A stretch of 45,625 bases of DNA, from NCBI GenBank assembly GCA_016192145.1, contig JACPUT010000012.1, positions 1 through 45,625 on the forward strand. Reading direction: 5' to 3'. How positions within the stretch are numbered: the first letter of the stretch is position 1; each line of letters begins with the position of its first letter. Below, one piece after another: positions 24,602 to 31,483 of this stretch. The DNA comes from Acidobacteriota bacterium (GTDB taxonomy: Bacteria; Acidobacteriota; Holophagae; Holophagales; Holophagaceae). The notes under the pieces were generated by a model. The model was not told the DNA's origin. It ran no database searches and worked only from the letters and a program-made list of their open reading frames with translations. The position numbers and the translations under genes were made by a program.

Positions 24602-24660
24602 CCCTCGACCCTACCCGGGGTTAGCGGCGACGAGGCCTCAACCTACCCTTAGGATGGGTA

Positions 24661-25158
24661 ATGGCCCTCCTTTCCGACATGTTTAAACAGACCTGGGGCA
24701 TCCGCCTGTTCGGGTGGATCAAGATCCCGCTGCTGGCCAAGGCCTGGCCCACGGTGCTGGAGCTGGGAGAGCAGCGCTGTGTCGTGCGCCTGCCCCTTTC
24801 CCGCGCCAACAGGAATCACCTGGGCTCCATGTACTTCGGGGCCCTCGCCATCGGCGCCGACTGCGCGGGCGGCCTCATCGCCGTGGAGCAGATCCGCCGC
24901 AAGAAGGCGAAGGTCTCCCTGGTCTTCAAGTCCTTCCAGGCCCAGTTCCTCAAGCGACCGGAGAGCGACGTCTACTTCGTGTGCGAGGAGGGCGGGAAGA
25001 TCCGGGACCAAGTGGATCGTGCCCTCGCTTCGGAGGATCGCGTCACGGAGCCGGTGAACCTGCGGGCGGACGTGAAGCTGCCCGATGGGACTTTCGAGAC
25101 CGTGGCCACCTTCGTGCTGGAACTGAGCTTGAAGCAGTCGACCAAGGGCGTGATCTAG
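24661..25158 (+). CDS. DUF4442 hotdog-fold (thioesterase-like) protein
   Basis: A 165-residue protein of the DUF4442 group in the hotdog-fold superfamily, which includes PaaI-type acyl-CoA thioesterases. Typical stretches are RNHLGSMYFGALAIGADCAGG (the central helix of the fold) and VSLVFKSFQAQFLKRPESDVYF. No signal peptide. The active-site Asp or Glu of characterised thioesterases cannot be confirmed by eye. The ATG has an agga Shine-Dalgarno. It follows the peptidase by 59 bases and is followed by element R7. Confidence 0.82.
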   Translation: MALLSDMFKQTWGIRLFGWIKIPLLAKAWPTVLELGEQRCVVRLPLSRANRNHLGSMYFGALAIGADCAGGLIAVEQIRRKKAKVSLVFKSFQAQFLKRPESDVYFVCEEGGKIRDQVDRALASEDRVTEPVNLRADVKLPDGTFETVATFVLELSLKQSTKGVI

Positions 25159-25169
25159 CGCCGGACATC

Positions 25170-25230
25170 GACTCACCGTCCTCACCGGCAACCAATGAAT
25201 CGCCGTTGAGGACGGTGAGGACAGTGAGGG
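25170..25230. repeat. R7: inverted tandem-unit element, about 9-base units
   Basis: Right arm 25206-25230 has units of consensus tgaggacgg (two full, one partial); left arm about 25170-25190 has the reverse complement (ctcaccgtcctcaccgg). The loop is about 16 bases. It starts about 12 bases after the DUF4442 stop. The region from 25231 to the next start at 25329 shows nothing else that I recognise. Confidence 0.65.
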
Positions 25231-25328
25231 CATTGAAGGTGCGGGAGCCCATGATCGGGTGGGAACCTTGGAGGCCGAGCCTCCATCCCTGGCCCGGACT
25301 TCGGGATCGACATCCACCGGGAGGCCCC

Positions 25329-25751
25329 TTGAGAACCCTCATGCTCGTCGCCGTCATGGCGGCCCTGCCACTGGCTGCCCCCCTGTCCGCGCAGGCGCGT
25401 CCAGGGAACTCTGGGCCGTCAACGGGGCGGCCCGCCCACCTGTCGGTCCACTCCCAGAAGGGCGTCTCGGTGGTGGATCCGGATGGCCATGCCTTCATGG
25501 TGCGCATGGAAGGCGTGGAGGCCATGCCCGGCGGCATCCGGCTCAAGCTGCGCTTGGGCAACGTCTATGCGGCGGTGGTGGAGGGCTTCACTTTGCGCGT
25601 GACCGTGGCCGGGCGCACCTGGGATCAGGTGTTCATGGAGAGCCTCGGCGCGGGGCAGACGCTGGTGGTGGGCGTGCCCCTCACGGATCTGGACAAGGTA
25701 CCCACGCGCTTCACCGTGGGCATGTCGGTGGAGCACTGGGGCTTCTACTGA
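25329..25751 (+). CDS. Small secreted protein of unknown function
   Basis: A 140-residue protein with a signal peptide (MRTLMLVAVMAALPLAAPLSAQ) and then a beta-rich region (GIRLKLRLGNVYAAVVEGF, TLRVTVAGRTWDQVFMESL, TLVVGVPLTDLDKVPTRFT) that would suit a small immunoglobulin-like domain. The TTG at 25329 is preferred over the ATG at 25341 because ggagg lies 5 bases before it and it supplies the N-terminal Arg of the signal peptide. It converges on the M14 peptidase gene with one base between stop codons. No family recognised. Confidence 0.72.
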   Translation: MRTLMLVAVMAALPLAAPLSAQARPGNSGPSTGRPAHLSVHSQKGVSVVDPDGHAFMVRMEGVEAMPGGIRLKLRLGNVYAAVVEGFTLRVTVAGRTWDQVFMESLGAGQTLVVGVPLTDLDKVPTRFTVGMSVEHWGFY

Positions 25752-25752
25752 T

Positions 25753-27444
25753 TCACTCCGGCTTGCGAGCCGCGGGTGTGCCCGTCGAGGCCACTCGGGC
25801 TTCGGGCGGAAGGCCCACGGCCACGATGGGGAACCGGGTCGCTTCGCCCCAGCCGCCGCGCAGCAGCACCGAGTGGAAGAGGCCCCAGTGGACGAGGGAG
25901 TCGGGGCTGCGGGGGTCGAGCAGGTAGAAGGCGACGCGGCCCCGGGGTTGATCCAGGGGGATCCACAGGGCGCGGTCCAGATCGGCGGCGGTCCAAGGTG
26001 AATGGCCCTTCGGGGCGTCGGGTGTCCAACGGCCCTGAAGGTCCAATTCGAAAACGCCCTGGAAAGCGCGGCTGCCCACCTTGCGGCCGGACTCCGCGAA
26101 GAAGGCCGGAGGCAGGGTGGGGCGGGCGGTGCCGGGCAGGGCCCTCACGCCATGAGCTTCGAGGAGTGGGCGGATGCGTTCGGCCCATGTTCCATCTACG
26201 AGGAAACCAGCGGGTACCTGGACGGCGCCTTCAGGCAGGTCCTGGAAGGTGGTGAGGCTGGGCAGGGTGAGGGTGTGTCGGCCCTTCTCAGCGAGAGGCT
26301 GGCCCTCGGCAGTGCGCTCCAATTCCACCACCTCGAAGGGGGCCTTTTCGGTCTCCACGAGCCTCGCGGCGAGGGGCAGGGTGTCGCCACTGCGTAGGGG
26401 CTGGAGACGGGCCGCAGTCGCTTGTTCCACGTCGCGGGGATGGCTTGCCATCCATGCGAGGCACTGGAGGACGAAGGCGCGGGTCTCGCGCACCCGCTGC
26501 TCGAAGGTGCGGTAGACGTAGGCCTCGGAGAGGATGCCCAGGCGCCCCTGGAGGCCCGCGTAGTTCACGAGGTAGCGGGGCAGGGGGTCGTAGCTCTCCC
26601 ACCGTTCGATGGGGTTCCCGCTGCGGGGATCCGGTTCGAAGTTGCCGTAGTCCCAGGTGGGCAGGCCCTGGGCCTTGAGCTGATCCCGCACTTCCACGAG
26701 CAGCCTGCGGTTGAAGGCGAGCAGCGCGGGATCGCCACCGAGCGTGAGCGCGGGCGCCCAGGTGAGGTGGAAGCCGTGGGTGCTGCCGTTGGTGGTGTGG
26801 AGGTCGAAGACGGCGTGGGGATCGAAATCCCGGAGCATGGCCAGCAACCAGCGGGTGTTGGCGGCCTCCGCCTTCATGGCGTCGCGGTTGAGATCCAGGC
26901 CGCGATCCGTTTCCCGGCGGCCCACGCCGGAGGCGGGGTTGGGCTGGTAGCGGCGGTGGGCGGGATCGAGGGCATCGGTGCCCTCGGCGTTGTAGCAGGG
27001 CATCAGCACAAACTCGATGCGCTCCCGAAGCTCGGAGTGTTGGCCCTGGAGCACTTCGCGCAGGAGGAGCAGGATGGCTTCCTTGCCTTCCACTTCGCCC
27101 GCGTGGATGTTGCCGTTGAGGTAGACGCGCAGGGCGCCGGGCTTCGTGGCGGGCAGGCGCCAGGCCTGGAGGGGCTTGCCGGATTCAGTGCGCAGCGGCG
27201 CGCCGGGTGGTGCATAGGGCACCAGCTTCGGGTGGACCTTGGATAGCTCTGCCATGAAGGCGACCACGTCAGAGGTGGTGGAGGTCTTGGACCAGGCCGA
27301 GGCCTCAGGCACGGTCTGTTGGGCGTTGGCCATCCCAAAGGAGAGGGCCAGCGCCAAGGTTCCCCGACGCCACGAGGCAATCGGTCCGATGGGAATCCGT
27401 CGCGTCGTGGCGCCGTGGGGCTGAAGGGGATCGAAGCGGGTCAT
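25753..27444 (-). CDS. Secreted M14 family zinc carboxypeptidase
   Basis: A 563-residue M14-like peptidase. A long N-terminus ends in a probable signal peptide (RRGTLALALSFGMANAQQ). The zinc site is visible as NGNIHAGEVEGKE (HxxE, near 113-116) and FDLHTTNGS (third ligand His, near 217); MPCYNAEGTDALD and RGLDLNRD are typical M14 surroundings. The C-terminal 230 residues form an extra domain of unknown role. It starts 3 bases after the Rsm22-like gene and is probably in one transcript with it. Confidence 0.9.
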   Translation of the reverse strand: MTRFDPLQPHGATTRRIPIGPIASWRRGTLALALSFGMANAQQTVPEASAWSKTSTTSDVVAFMAELSKVHPKLVPYAPPGAPLRTESGKPLQAWRLPATKPGALRVYLNGNIHAGEVEGKEAILLLLREVLQGQHSELRERIEFVLMPCYNAEGTDALDPAHRRYQPNPASGVGRRETDRGLDLNRDAMKAEAANTRWLLAMLRDFDPHAVFDLHTTNGSTHGFHLTWAPALTLGGDPALLAFNRRLLVEVRDQLKAQGLPTWDYGNFEPDPRSGNPIERWESYDPLPRYLVNYAGLQGRLGILSEAYVYRTFEQRVRETRAFVLQCLAWMASHPRDVEQATAARLQPLRSGDTLPLAARLVETEKAPFEVVELERTAEGQPLAEKGRHTLTLPSLTTFQDLPEGAVQVPAGFLVDGTWAERIRPLLEAHGVRALPGTARPTLPPAFFAESGRKVGSRAFQGVFELDLQGRWTPDAPKGHSPWTAADLDRALWIPLDQPRGRVAFYLLDPRSPDSLVHWGLFHSVLLRGGWGEATRFPIVAVGLPPEARVASTGTPAARKPE

Positions 27445-27447
27445 GGA

Positions 27448-28491
27448 CTAAGGCTCCCACCGCCGCAGGGGCCAGTTCCCACCTTGGGGGCGGGGCGCGC
27501 CGAGGCCGGGGGGAAGCTCCATCTCCGCGGTGCGCGGCAGGGCCCAGGGGGGCTCCCCATGCCGGGAGAGGGCCTCCCACACTTCGCCGCCCGCGGGTGT
27601 GCAGGCCCAGCGCTGCACCTTGCCCTTCTGGGGGGGCGGCAGTCCCACGATGCGGGCCCGGGGCGCTGAGGCGGGCCCATCCCGCTGCGCGAGGAGGTAG
27701 GCGAAGCGCAGCTGCCGGCGGTCGAGGCCGGCGGCCGCATCGAGGGAGCGGAACCAGGGCGGCGGTTCCCAGGGCACTTCCGCCACGCACCATTGCTTCG
27801 CCAGGGCGAGCATGGGGCAGGGGCCCGGGCAGGGGCAGGGGGCCTGGATGGACCAGGGTTCGGCGAGAAAGGTCTCGCGCAGTTCCATGAGGCGCCGCGT
27901 CTGGGGGAGCAGGGCGGGCTCGAGGATGAGAAGGGTGCCACCGGGCGCGAGGCGGGCTTTCAGGGCGTCGAGCAGCGACTCCTGGTTCCGGGGCGGAAGC
28001 TCATTGAGCACGTGCCCCACGAGCACGAGGTCGGGCGAGCCTGAAGGCAGCTCCGGCAGTCGCTGGGCGTGGGTGGTGAGATCCACGCCCAGCGGGCGCA
28101 GGCGAGCTTCCGCCCATTGCAGGGCGGGGGCCCGCAGATCCGTGAGCACGAATCGGGCGCCGGGCAGGAGCACGGAGGCGGCGAGGGTGAGCACGCCGGG
28201 GCCGCCCCCCAGATCCCACACCAGGCGCTTGCCCTCGAAGCAGGCCGGGCGCTCCGCGGCGATCCACGCCAGGGCCTCGGCCTGGGCCCAGCCGTGGTGG
28301 GCCAGGTAGGGCTCGACATTGCCCTCGTCGAAGTAGTCGCCCTCGGGGGCGCCCTCGATGCGGTTGAAACGGTCGCTGAGCCGGCGCAGGGCGGGCGCCC
28401 AGGCGGCTGGATGCGGGCCCTTCAACGCGGGAAGGGCCGCCTCCCACGTGGTGCGGAGGCGGCCCAGGAGCCCGGAATCAGCGTGGATCAC
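27448..28491 (-). CDS. Rsm22-like ribosomal small subunit methyltransferase-like protein
   Basis: A 347-residue protein resembling the Rsm22/COG5459 family, linked to mitochondrial and bacterial small-subunit assembly. It has the SAM-binding motif DLGGGPGVLTLAASVL near 85-100, VGHVLNELPPR in the middle, and the family cysteine cluster PCPCPGPCPMLALAKQWC near 218-235, proposed in homologues to hold an iron-sulphur cluster. The GTG at 28491 overlaps the stop of the membrane-protein gene by 4 bases (GTGA); the open frame further upstream is only the shadow of that gene. Confidence 0.82.
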   Translation of the reverse strand: MIHADSGLLGRLRTTWEAALPALKGPHPAAWAPALRRLSDRFNRIEGAPEGDYFDEGNVEPYLAHHGWAQAEALAWIAAERPACFEGKRLVWDLGGGPGVLTLAASVLLPGARFVLTDLRAPALQWAEARLRPLGVDLTTHAQRLPELPSGSPDLVLVGHVLNELPPRNQESLLDALKARLAPGGTLLILEPALLPQTRRLMELRETFLAEPWSIQAPCPCPGPCPMLALAKQWCVAEVPWEPPPWFRSLDAAAGLDRRQLRFAYLLAQRDGPASAPRARIVGLPPPQKGKVQRWACTPAGGEVWEALSRHGEPPWALPRTAEMELPPGLGAPRPQGGNWPLRRWEP

Positions 28492-28943
28492 TTGGCGGGA
28501 GCGGCCGCCACGGTCGGCTGATCCAGCACCTTGGGGGCGCGGGCCCCGAAGAGGCGCTGGTTGTACACGACGAAGCTGATGATCAGGAACAGGAACAGGG
28601 CCACCATGGCGGCGCCGCGCTTGCCCACGGCCAGGGCCTTGGGGCCCATCTCCACGGATGCGGCCAGGGGAAGGATCAGGACCAGCTTGAGGTGGAAGTA
28701 GTAGAAGTTGAAGGGGTTCATCTTCCATTGGAGCTTTTGGACCATGGCCAGCAGGCCCACGATGATGGCCATTCGCACGGGCCACACCACGGTCTGCTTC
28801 CACACGGAGGCGGCCAGGCCCTTAAGGTCCTCCCGCTCCTGCTCGAAGCCCGAGAGGAGGAGGGACACCACGGCGCCGCCAATGGCCGTGGCAAGCAGGA
28901 TGAAGTGGATCCACTTGAGGAGGTCGAGGGGGCTGAGGCGCAT
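28488..28943 (-). CDS. Four-helix membrane protein of unknown function
   Basis: A 151-residue protein with about four hydrophobic segments: KWIHFILLATAIGGAVVSLLL, VRMAIIVGLLAMVQKL, FYYFHLKLVLILPLAA and AMVALFLFLIISFVVYN. A His in the first helix (WIHF) and one in the third (FHLK) recall heme- or copper-linked CopD/HemJ-like membrane proteins, but this is only a resemblance. It is first in a transcript with the Rsm22-like and M14 genes. Confidence 0.75.
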   Translation of the reverse strand: MRLSPLDLLKWIHFILLATAIGGAVVSLLLSGFEQEREDLKGLAASVWKQTVVWPVRMAIIVGLLAMVQKLQWKMNPFNFYYFHLKLVLILPLAASVEMGPKALAVGKRGAAMVALFLFLIISFVVYNQRLFGARAPKVLDQPTVAAAPAK

Positions 28944-28975
28944 GGCGATCCTTGGATGAGGGTGGCTCCAGTTTA

Positions 28976-29026
28976 GGGGCCGTTGCGGAAAATCCGGAGC
29001 CTTTCCGGATTTTTCGTTACGGCCCC
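28976..29026. promoter_or_regulatory. Long imperfect hairpin in a divergent gap
   Basis: Arms 28976-28998 and 29004-29026 match at 20 of 23 positions around a 5-base loop; the right half contains ttttt. It lies between the starts of the divergent membrane-protein and oxidoreductase genes, so it is in the leader of one or both. Unlike R1-R8 it has no tandem units. It could be a transcription attenuator or an operator. Confidence 0.6.
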
Positions 29027-29087
29027 TGAGAGGGTGGAGCGGCAGAGGCGCCGGAGGAGACCTGATAGCCTTTCCGGGGAGGCCATC

Positions 29088-30050
29088 ATGTCCAAGCTAC
29101 GGGTCGCGGTCGTGGGGGTGGGTCATCTGGGGCAACATCACGCCCGGATCGCATCCCAGTCCCCCCACGCGACGCTGGTGGCCGTGGTGGACCCGGGCGA
29201 AGCCCGGGGGCGGGAGATCGCCGAGAAGTTCGGTACCCGTTGGGTGGCCACGCTGGCGGAGATCCTGCCCGAGGTGGATGCCGTGCAGATCGCCGCGCCC
29301 ACGGGCCTCCACCATGCGCTGGGCCTGGAATCCCTCAAGGCGAACAAGCATGTGCTGATGGAGAAGCCCCTGGCGGCGACCTTGGCGGAAGGGCAGGCGC
29401 TGCTGACGGCCTTGCAGGCCAAGCCCAAGCTGGTGGCCGCGGTGGGCCACCTCGAACGGTTCAACCCCGCGGTGAAGGCCCTCTCGGATCGCGGCTTCAA
29501 GCCCCGCTTCCTGGAGGCGGTGCGGGTGTCGCCCTTCCCCATGCGCTCCCTGGAAGTGGACGTCGTGATGGACGTGATGATCCACGACCTGGATCTGCTG
29601 CGGGCCCTCGTCGGCGCGCCCGTGGTGGACGTGGAAGCCGTGGGCGTGCCGGTGCTGACGCCCCATGCGGACCTCGTGAACGCGCGCCTGAAGTTCGCCA
29701 ACGGCGCCTTCGCCACCGTCACCGCTAGCCGCGTGGCCCAGAAGAAGGAGCGCACCCTGCGCGCCTTCGCGGACAAGGCCTACGCGAAGCTCGACTTCGC
29801 GGCCCAGAAGCTGGAGCTGCTGGGCCTCGTCATGGGGCCCAACGGCCCCGAGATCAAGAACGAGCAGGCGGATATCGAGGAGGGCGAACCCCTCAAGCTG
29901 GAGATCGAAGCCTTCCACCGGGCCTGCCTCGCCGAGGGCGGCGAAACGGTCACCTGGGAAGAGGGGCTCGAAGCCATGCGCGTGGCGGACCAGGTGCAAA
30001 AGGCGGTGGCGCGAAGCCTTGAGGAGATGCTGAAAGGGAAAGTGAATTAA
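29088..30050 (+). CDS. Gfo/Idh/MocA family oxidoreductase
   Basis: A 320-residue NAD(P)-dependent sugar or sugar-nucleotide dehydrogenase-like enzyme. The Rossmann motif VGVGHLGQHHARI is at the N-terminus, the MEKPLAAT motif (catalytic Lys) at about 90-97, and VMIHDLDLLRALVGAP is the conserved helix of the C-terminal domain. The substrate cannot be told. The ATG at 29088 is chosen over an upstream frame because the Rossmann strand starts immediately and aggc lies upstream. The nested element R8 starts 80 bases after the stop; 30051-30130 holds nothing else recognisable. Confidence 0.88.
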   Translation: MSKLRVAVVGVGHLGQHHARIASQSPHATLVAVVDPGEARGREIAEKFGTRWVATLAEILPEVDAVQIAAPTGLHHALGLESLKANKHVLMEKPLAATLAEGQALLTALQAKPKLVAAVGHLERFNPAVKALSDRGFKPRFLEAVRVSPFPMRSLEVDVVMDVMIHDLDLLRALVGAPVVDVEAVGVPVLTPHADLVNARLKFANGAFATVTASRVAQKKERTLRAFADKAYAKLDFAAQKLELLGLVMGPNGPEIKNEQADIEEGEPLKLEIEAFHRACLAEGGETVTWEEGLEAMRVADQVQKAVARSLEEMLKGKVN

Positions 30051-30210
30051 AGGCAGGAGATGCAGAGAAAGGCTGGTTGGGTGTCGGCTGTGGACTCCAG
30101 AATTTCTGAACGGTGCACGAGAGACCTGATGGTTAACCACAGAGGTCACAGAGGACACAGAGAACGGCTTTTCTCTGTCATGGACGTCGCCTTCAACACG
30201 GTGAATATCT

Positions 30211-30426
30211 GCGAACCACCAAGACACCAAGGGCACCAAGGTAGCTCGACCCACCCCTGCCATCCCCTTCGATGGCGGCACCGTCGGGTCATCGAGGGCC
30301 CGCCCGGTGCCGCCGTCGAAGGCAGGTCCAGCTTCGCTGGATATGGAGCCGTAGGCTCGGATGGCCTATCTGCACCACCGATCGGAACCTGCTTTCTTGG
30401 TGATCTTGGTGCCTTCGTGGTTCAAC
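30211..30426. repeat. R8 inner: inverted tandem-unit element, 8-base units
   Basis: Left arm 30211-30241 has three units of consensus acaccaag; right arm 30392-30426 has three units of the reverse complement. The 20-base string cgaaccaccaagacaccaag (30212-30231) is identical to the left arm start of R4. Its loop begins with gctcgaccca (30244-30253), a string also in the R3 loop. Confidence 0.88.
30268..30321. repeat. Innermost inverted repeat of the R8 nest
   Basis: Arms 30268-30284 (cttcgatggcggcaccg) and 30305-30321 pair at 16 of 17 positions around a 20-base loop. Pairing appears to continue outward with ctgcc/ggcag after a short bulge. It has no tandem units and may be the true core of the inner element or an older hairpin. 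Confidence 0.75.
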
Positions 30427-30499
30427 AAGGACGTTCATGCCACGTGGTGCCCTGGCGGGGCATGGGGTCAGTGCCCTCTGCTGTTGATTTCTTTTCTCA

Positions 30500-31483
30500 G
30501 TGGCCTCTGTGACCTCTGTGGTTGACCCGCTTTTCGACCTCGCCTCGCTCACCAAGCCGCTGGTGACGGCGCCGCTGGCGCTGGCCTACCTGGAGCTCGA
30601 TGCGGACCGTCGCTGGCAGCTGGGATTTCGGGATCGGCCAGAGCCTCTGACGGTGCGCCAGCTGCTCAGCCACAGCGCCGGCCTTTCGCCGTGGCGTCCC
30701 TTCACGGGCGAGCCGGTGGCGGTGCAACTCAAGAAGCCCGTGCCAACGGATCCGCTGTTGCGTCCTGCGGTCGTCGGTGGATCGACCTACTCGGATCTGG
30801 GCTACCGCCTGCTGGCGGAATTGCTGGAAGCGGAGCTGGGCCTTCCTTGGCGGGAACTGGGCGCCACGGTTTCGGGGCTGTCGCCTTCGCCCTGGCGGCC
30901 CACGCCGGTGGACTTGCCGCCGGGGAGGGATCGGGAGGCTTGGGCGCTCGCCACGGACCTTCCATTCCCGGAAGCGCATGCTGGCGAGCCCCACGATGCC
31001 AATGCCCGGGCCGGCATGATCGGCCACGCGGGCTTCGCGGCTTCCGCGCCGCAATTCGAACCCGCTCTCCGCACCTGGATCGGCGCGGGCTGGCCGAGCC
31101 GGATGGCGGTGCCCACGGCGAAGACCATGGAAGGTCAGATCTGGGGTCTGGGCCTGCAGAACGCCCAGCGAGGCCCTGGTCGGTTCGCGGAGCTCCTTAC
31201 GCGGATTCCGGAGGGCCTCGGGGGCCTGCACCTGTTGGCCGAAGGGGCGGTGGATGCGCCCTCGCCGGCGCCCATCCTCGAGGGCCCTCCCGGCGAGATG
31301 ACGGAGTGGTGGTTCCACACGGGCTACACGGGACCGCTGCTCTGCGTCCGCCCCTCGGATGGCTGCGTGGTGGCCCTCCTGATCCACCGGCTCGGGCCCG
31401 ATGGCACGCTGCTTTCGGAGGAGGCGCTCCGGGGGCGAAGGTGGGGCCTGCTGGCGCGGCTGGCTGATACCCTTTTGGGATGA
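30500..31483 (+). CDS. Serine hydrolase (class C beta-lactamase family), N-terminally truncated
   Basis: A 327-residue remnant or variant of the serine beta-lactamase-like hydrolases. The nucleophile motif SLTK is at residues 17-20, the YSD motif (Tyr-based second motif) at about 98-100 and HTGYTG (KTG-like) near 273. In relatives about 50 residues precede SxxK; here only 16 do, and the first 8 codons, starting at GTG 30500, lie in the right arm of element R8. The upstream flank of R8 does not encode the missing part. It overlaps the SpoIID-like gene by 4 bases, so it may still be translated. It may be inactive or expressed from a new start. Confidence 0.75.
   Translation: MASVTSVVDPLFDLASLTKPLVTAPLALAYLELDADRRWQLGFRDRPEPLTVRQLLSHSAGLSPWRPFTGEPVAVQLKKPVPTDPLLRPAVVGGSTYSDLGYRLLAELLEAELGLPWRELGATVSGLSPSPWRPTPVDLPPGRDREAWALATDLPFPEAHAGEPHDANARAGMIGHAGFAASAPQFEPALRTWIGAGWPSRMAVPTAKTMEGQIWGLGLQNAQRGPGRFAELLTRIPEGLGGLHLLAEGAVDAPSPAPILEGPPGEMTEWWFHTGYTGPLLCVRPSDGCVVALLIHRLGPDGTLLSEEALRGRRWGLLARLADTLLG

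Larger units (their letters stand above)
30131..30527. repeat. R8 outer: inverted tandem-unit element enclosing others
   Basis: The left arm (30131-30167) and right arm (30495-30527) are inverted arrays of three units of consensus about ccacagagg/gtcacagag. A stretch of 20 bases is perfectly complementary: 30135-30154 with 30504-30523. Inside it lies a second element (30211-30426) and inside that a third inverted pair (30268-30321). The right arm overlaps the 5' end of the serine hydrolase gene. Confidence 0.9.

Noticed and set aside
30060-30512. 150-codon open frame across the nested element R8
   Set aside because: It is translated repeat arms and loops with no domain and no Shine-Dalgarno.
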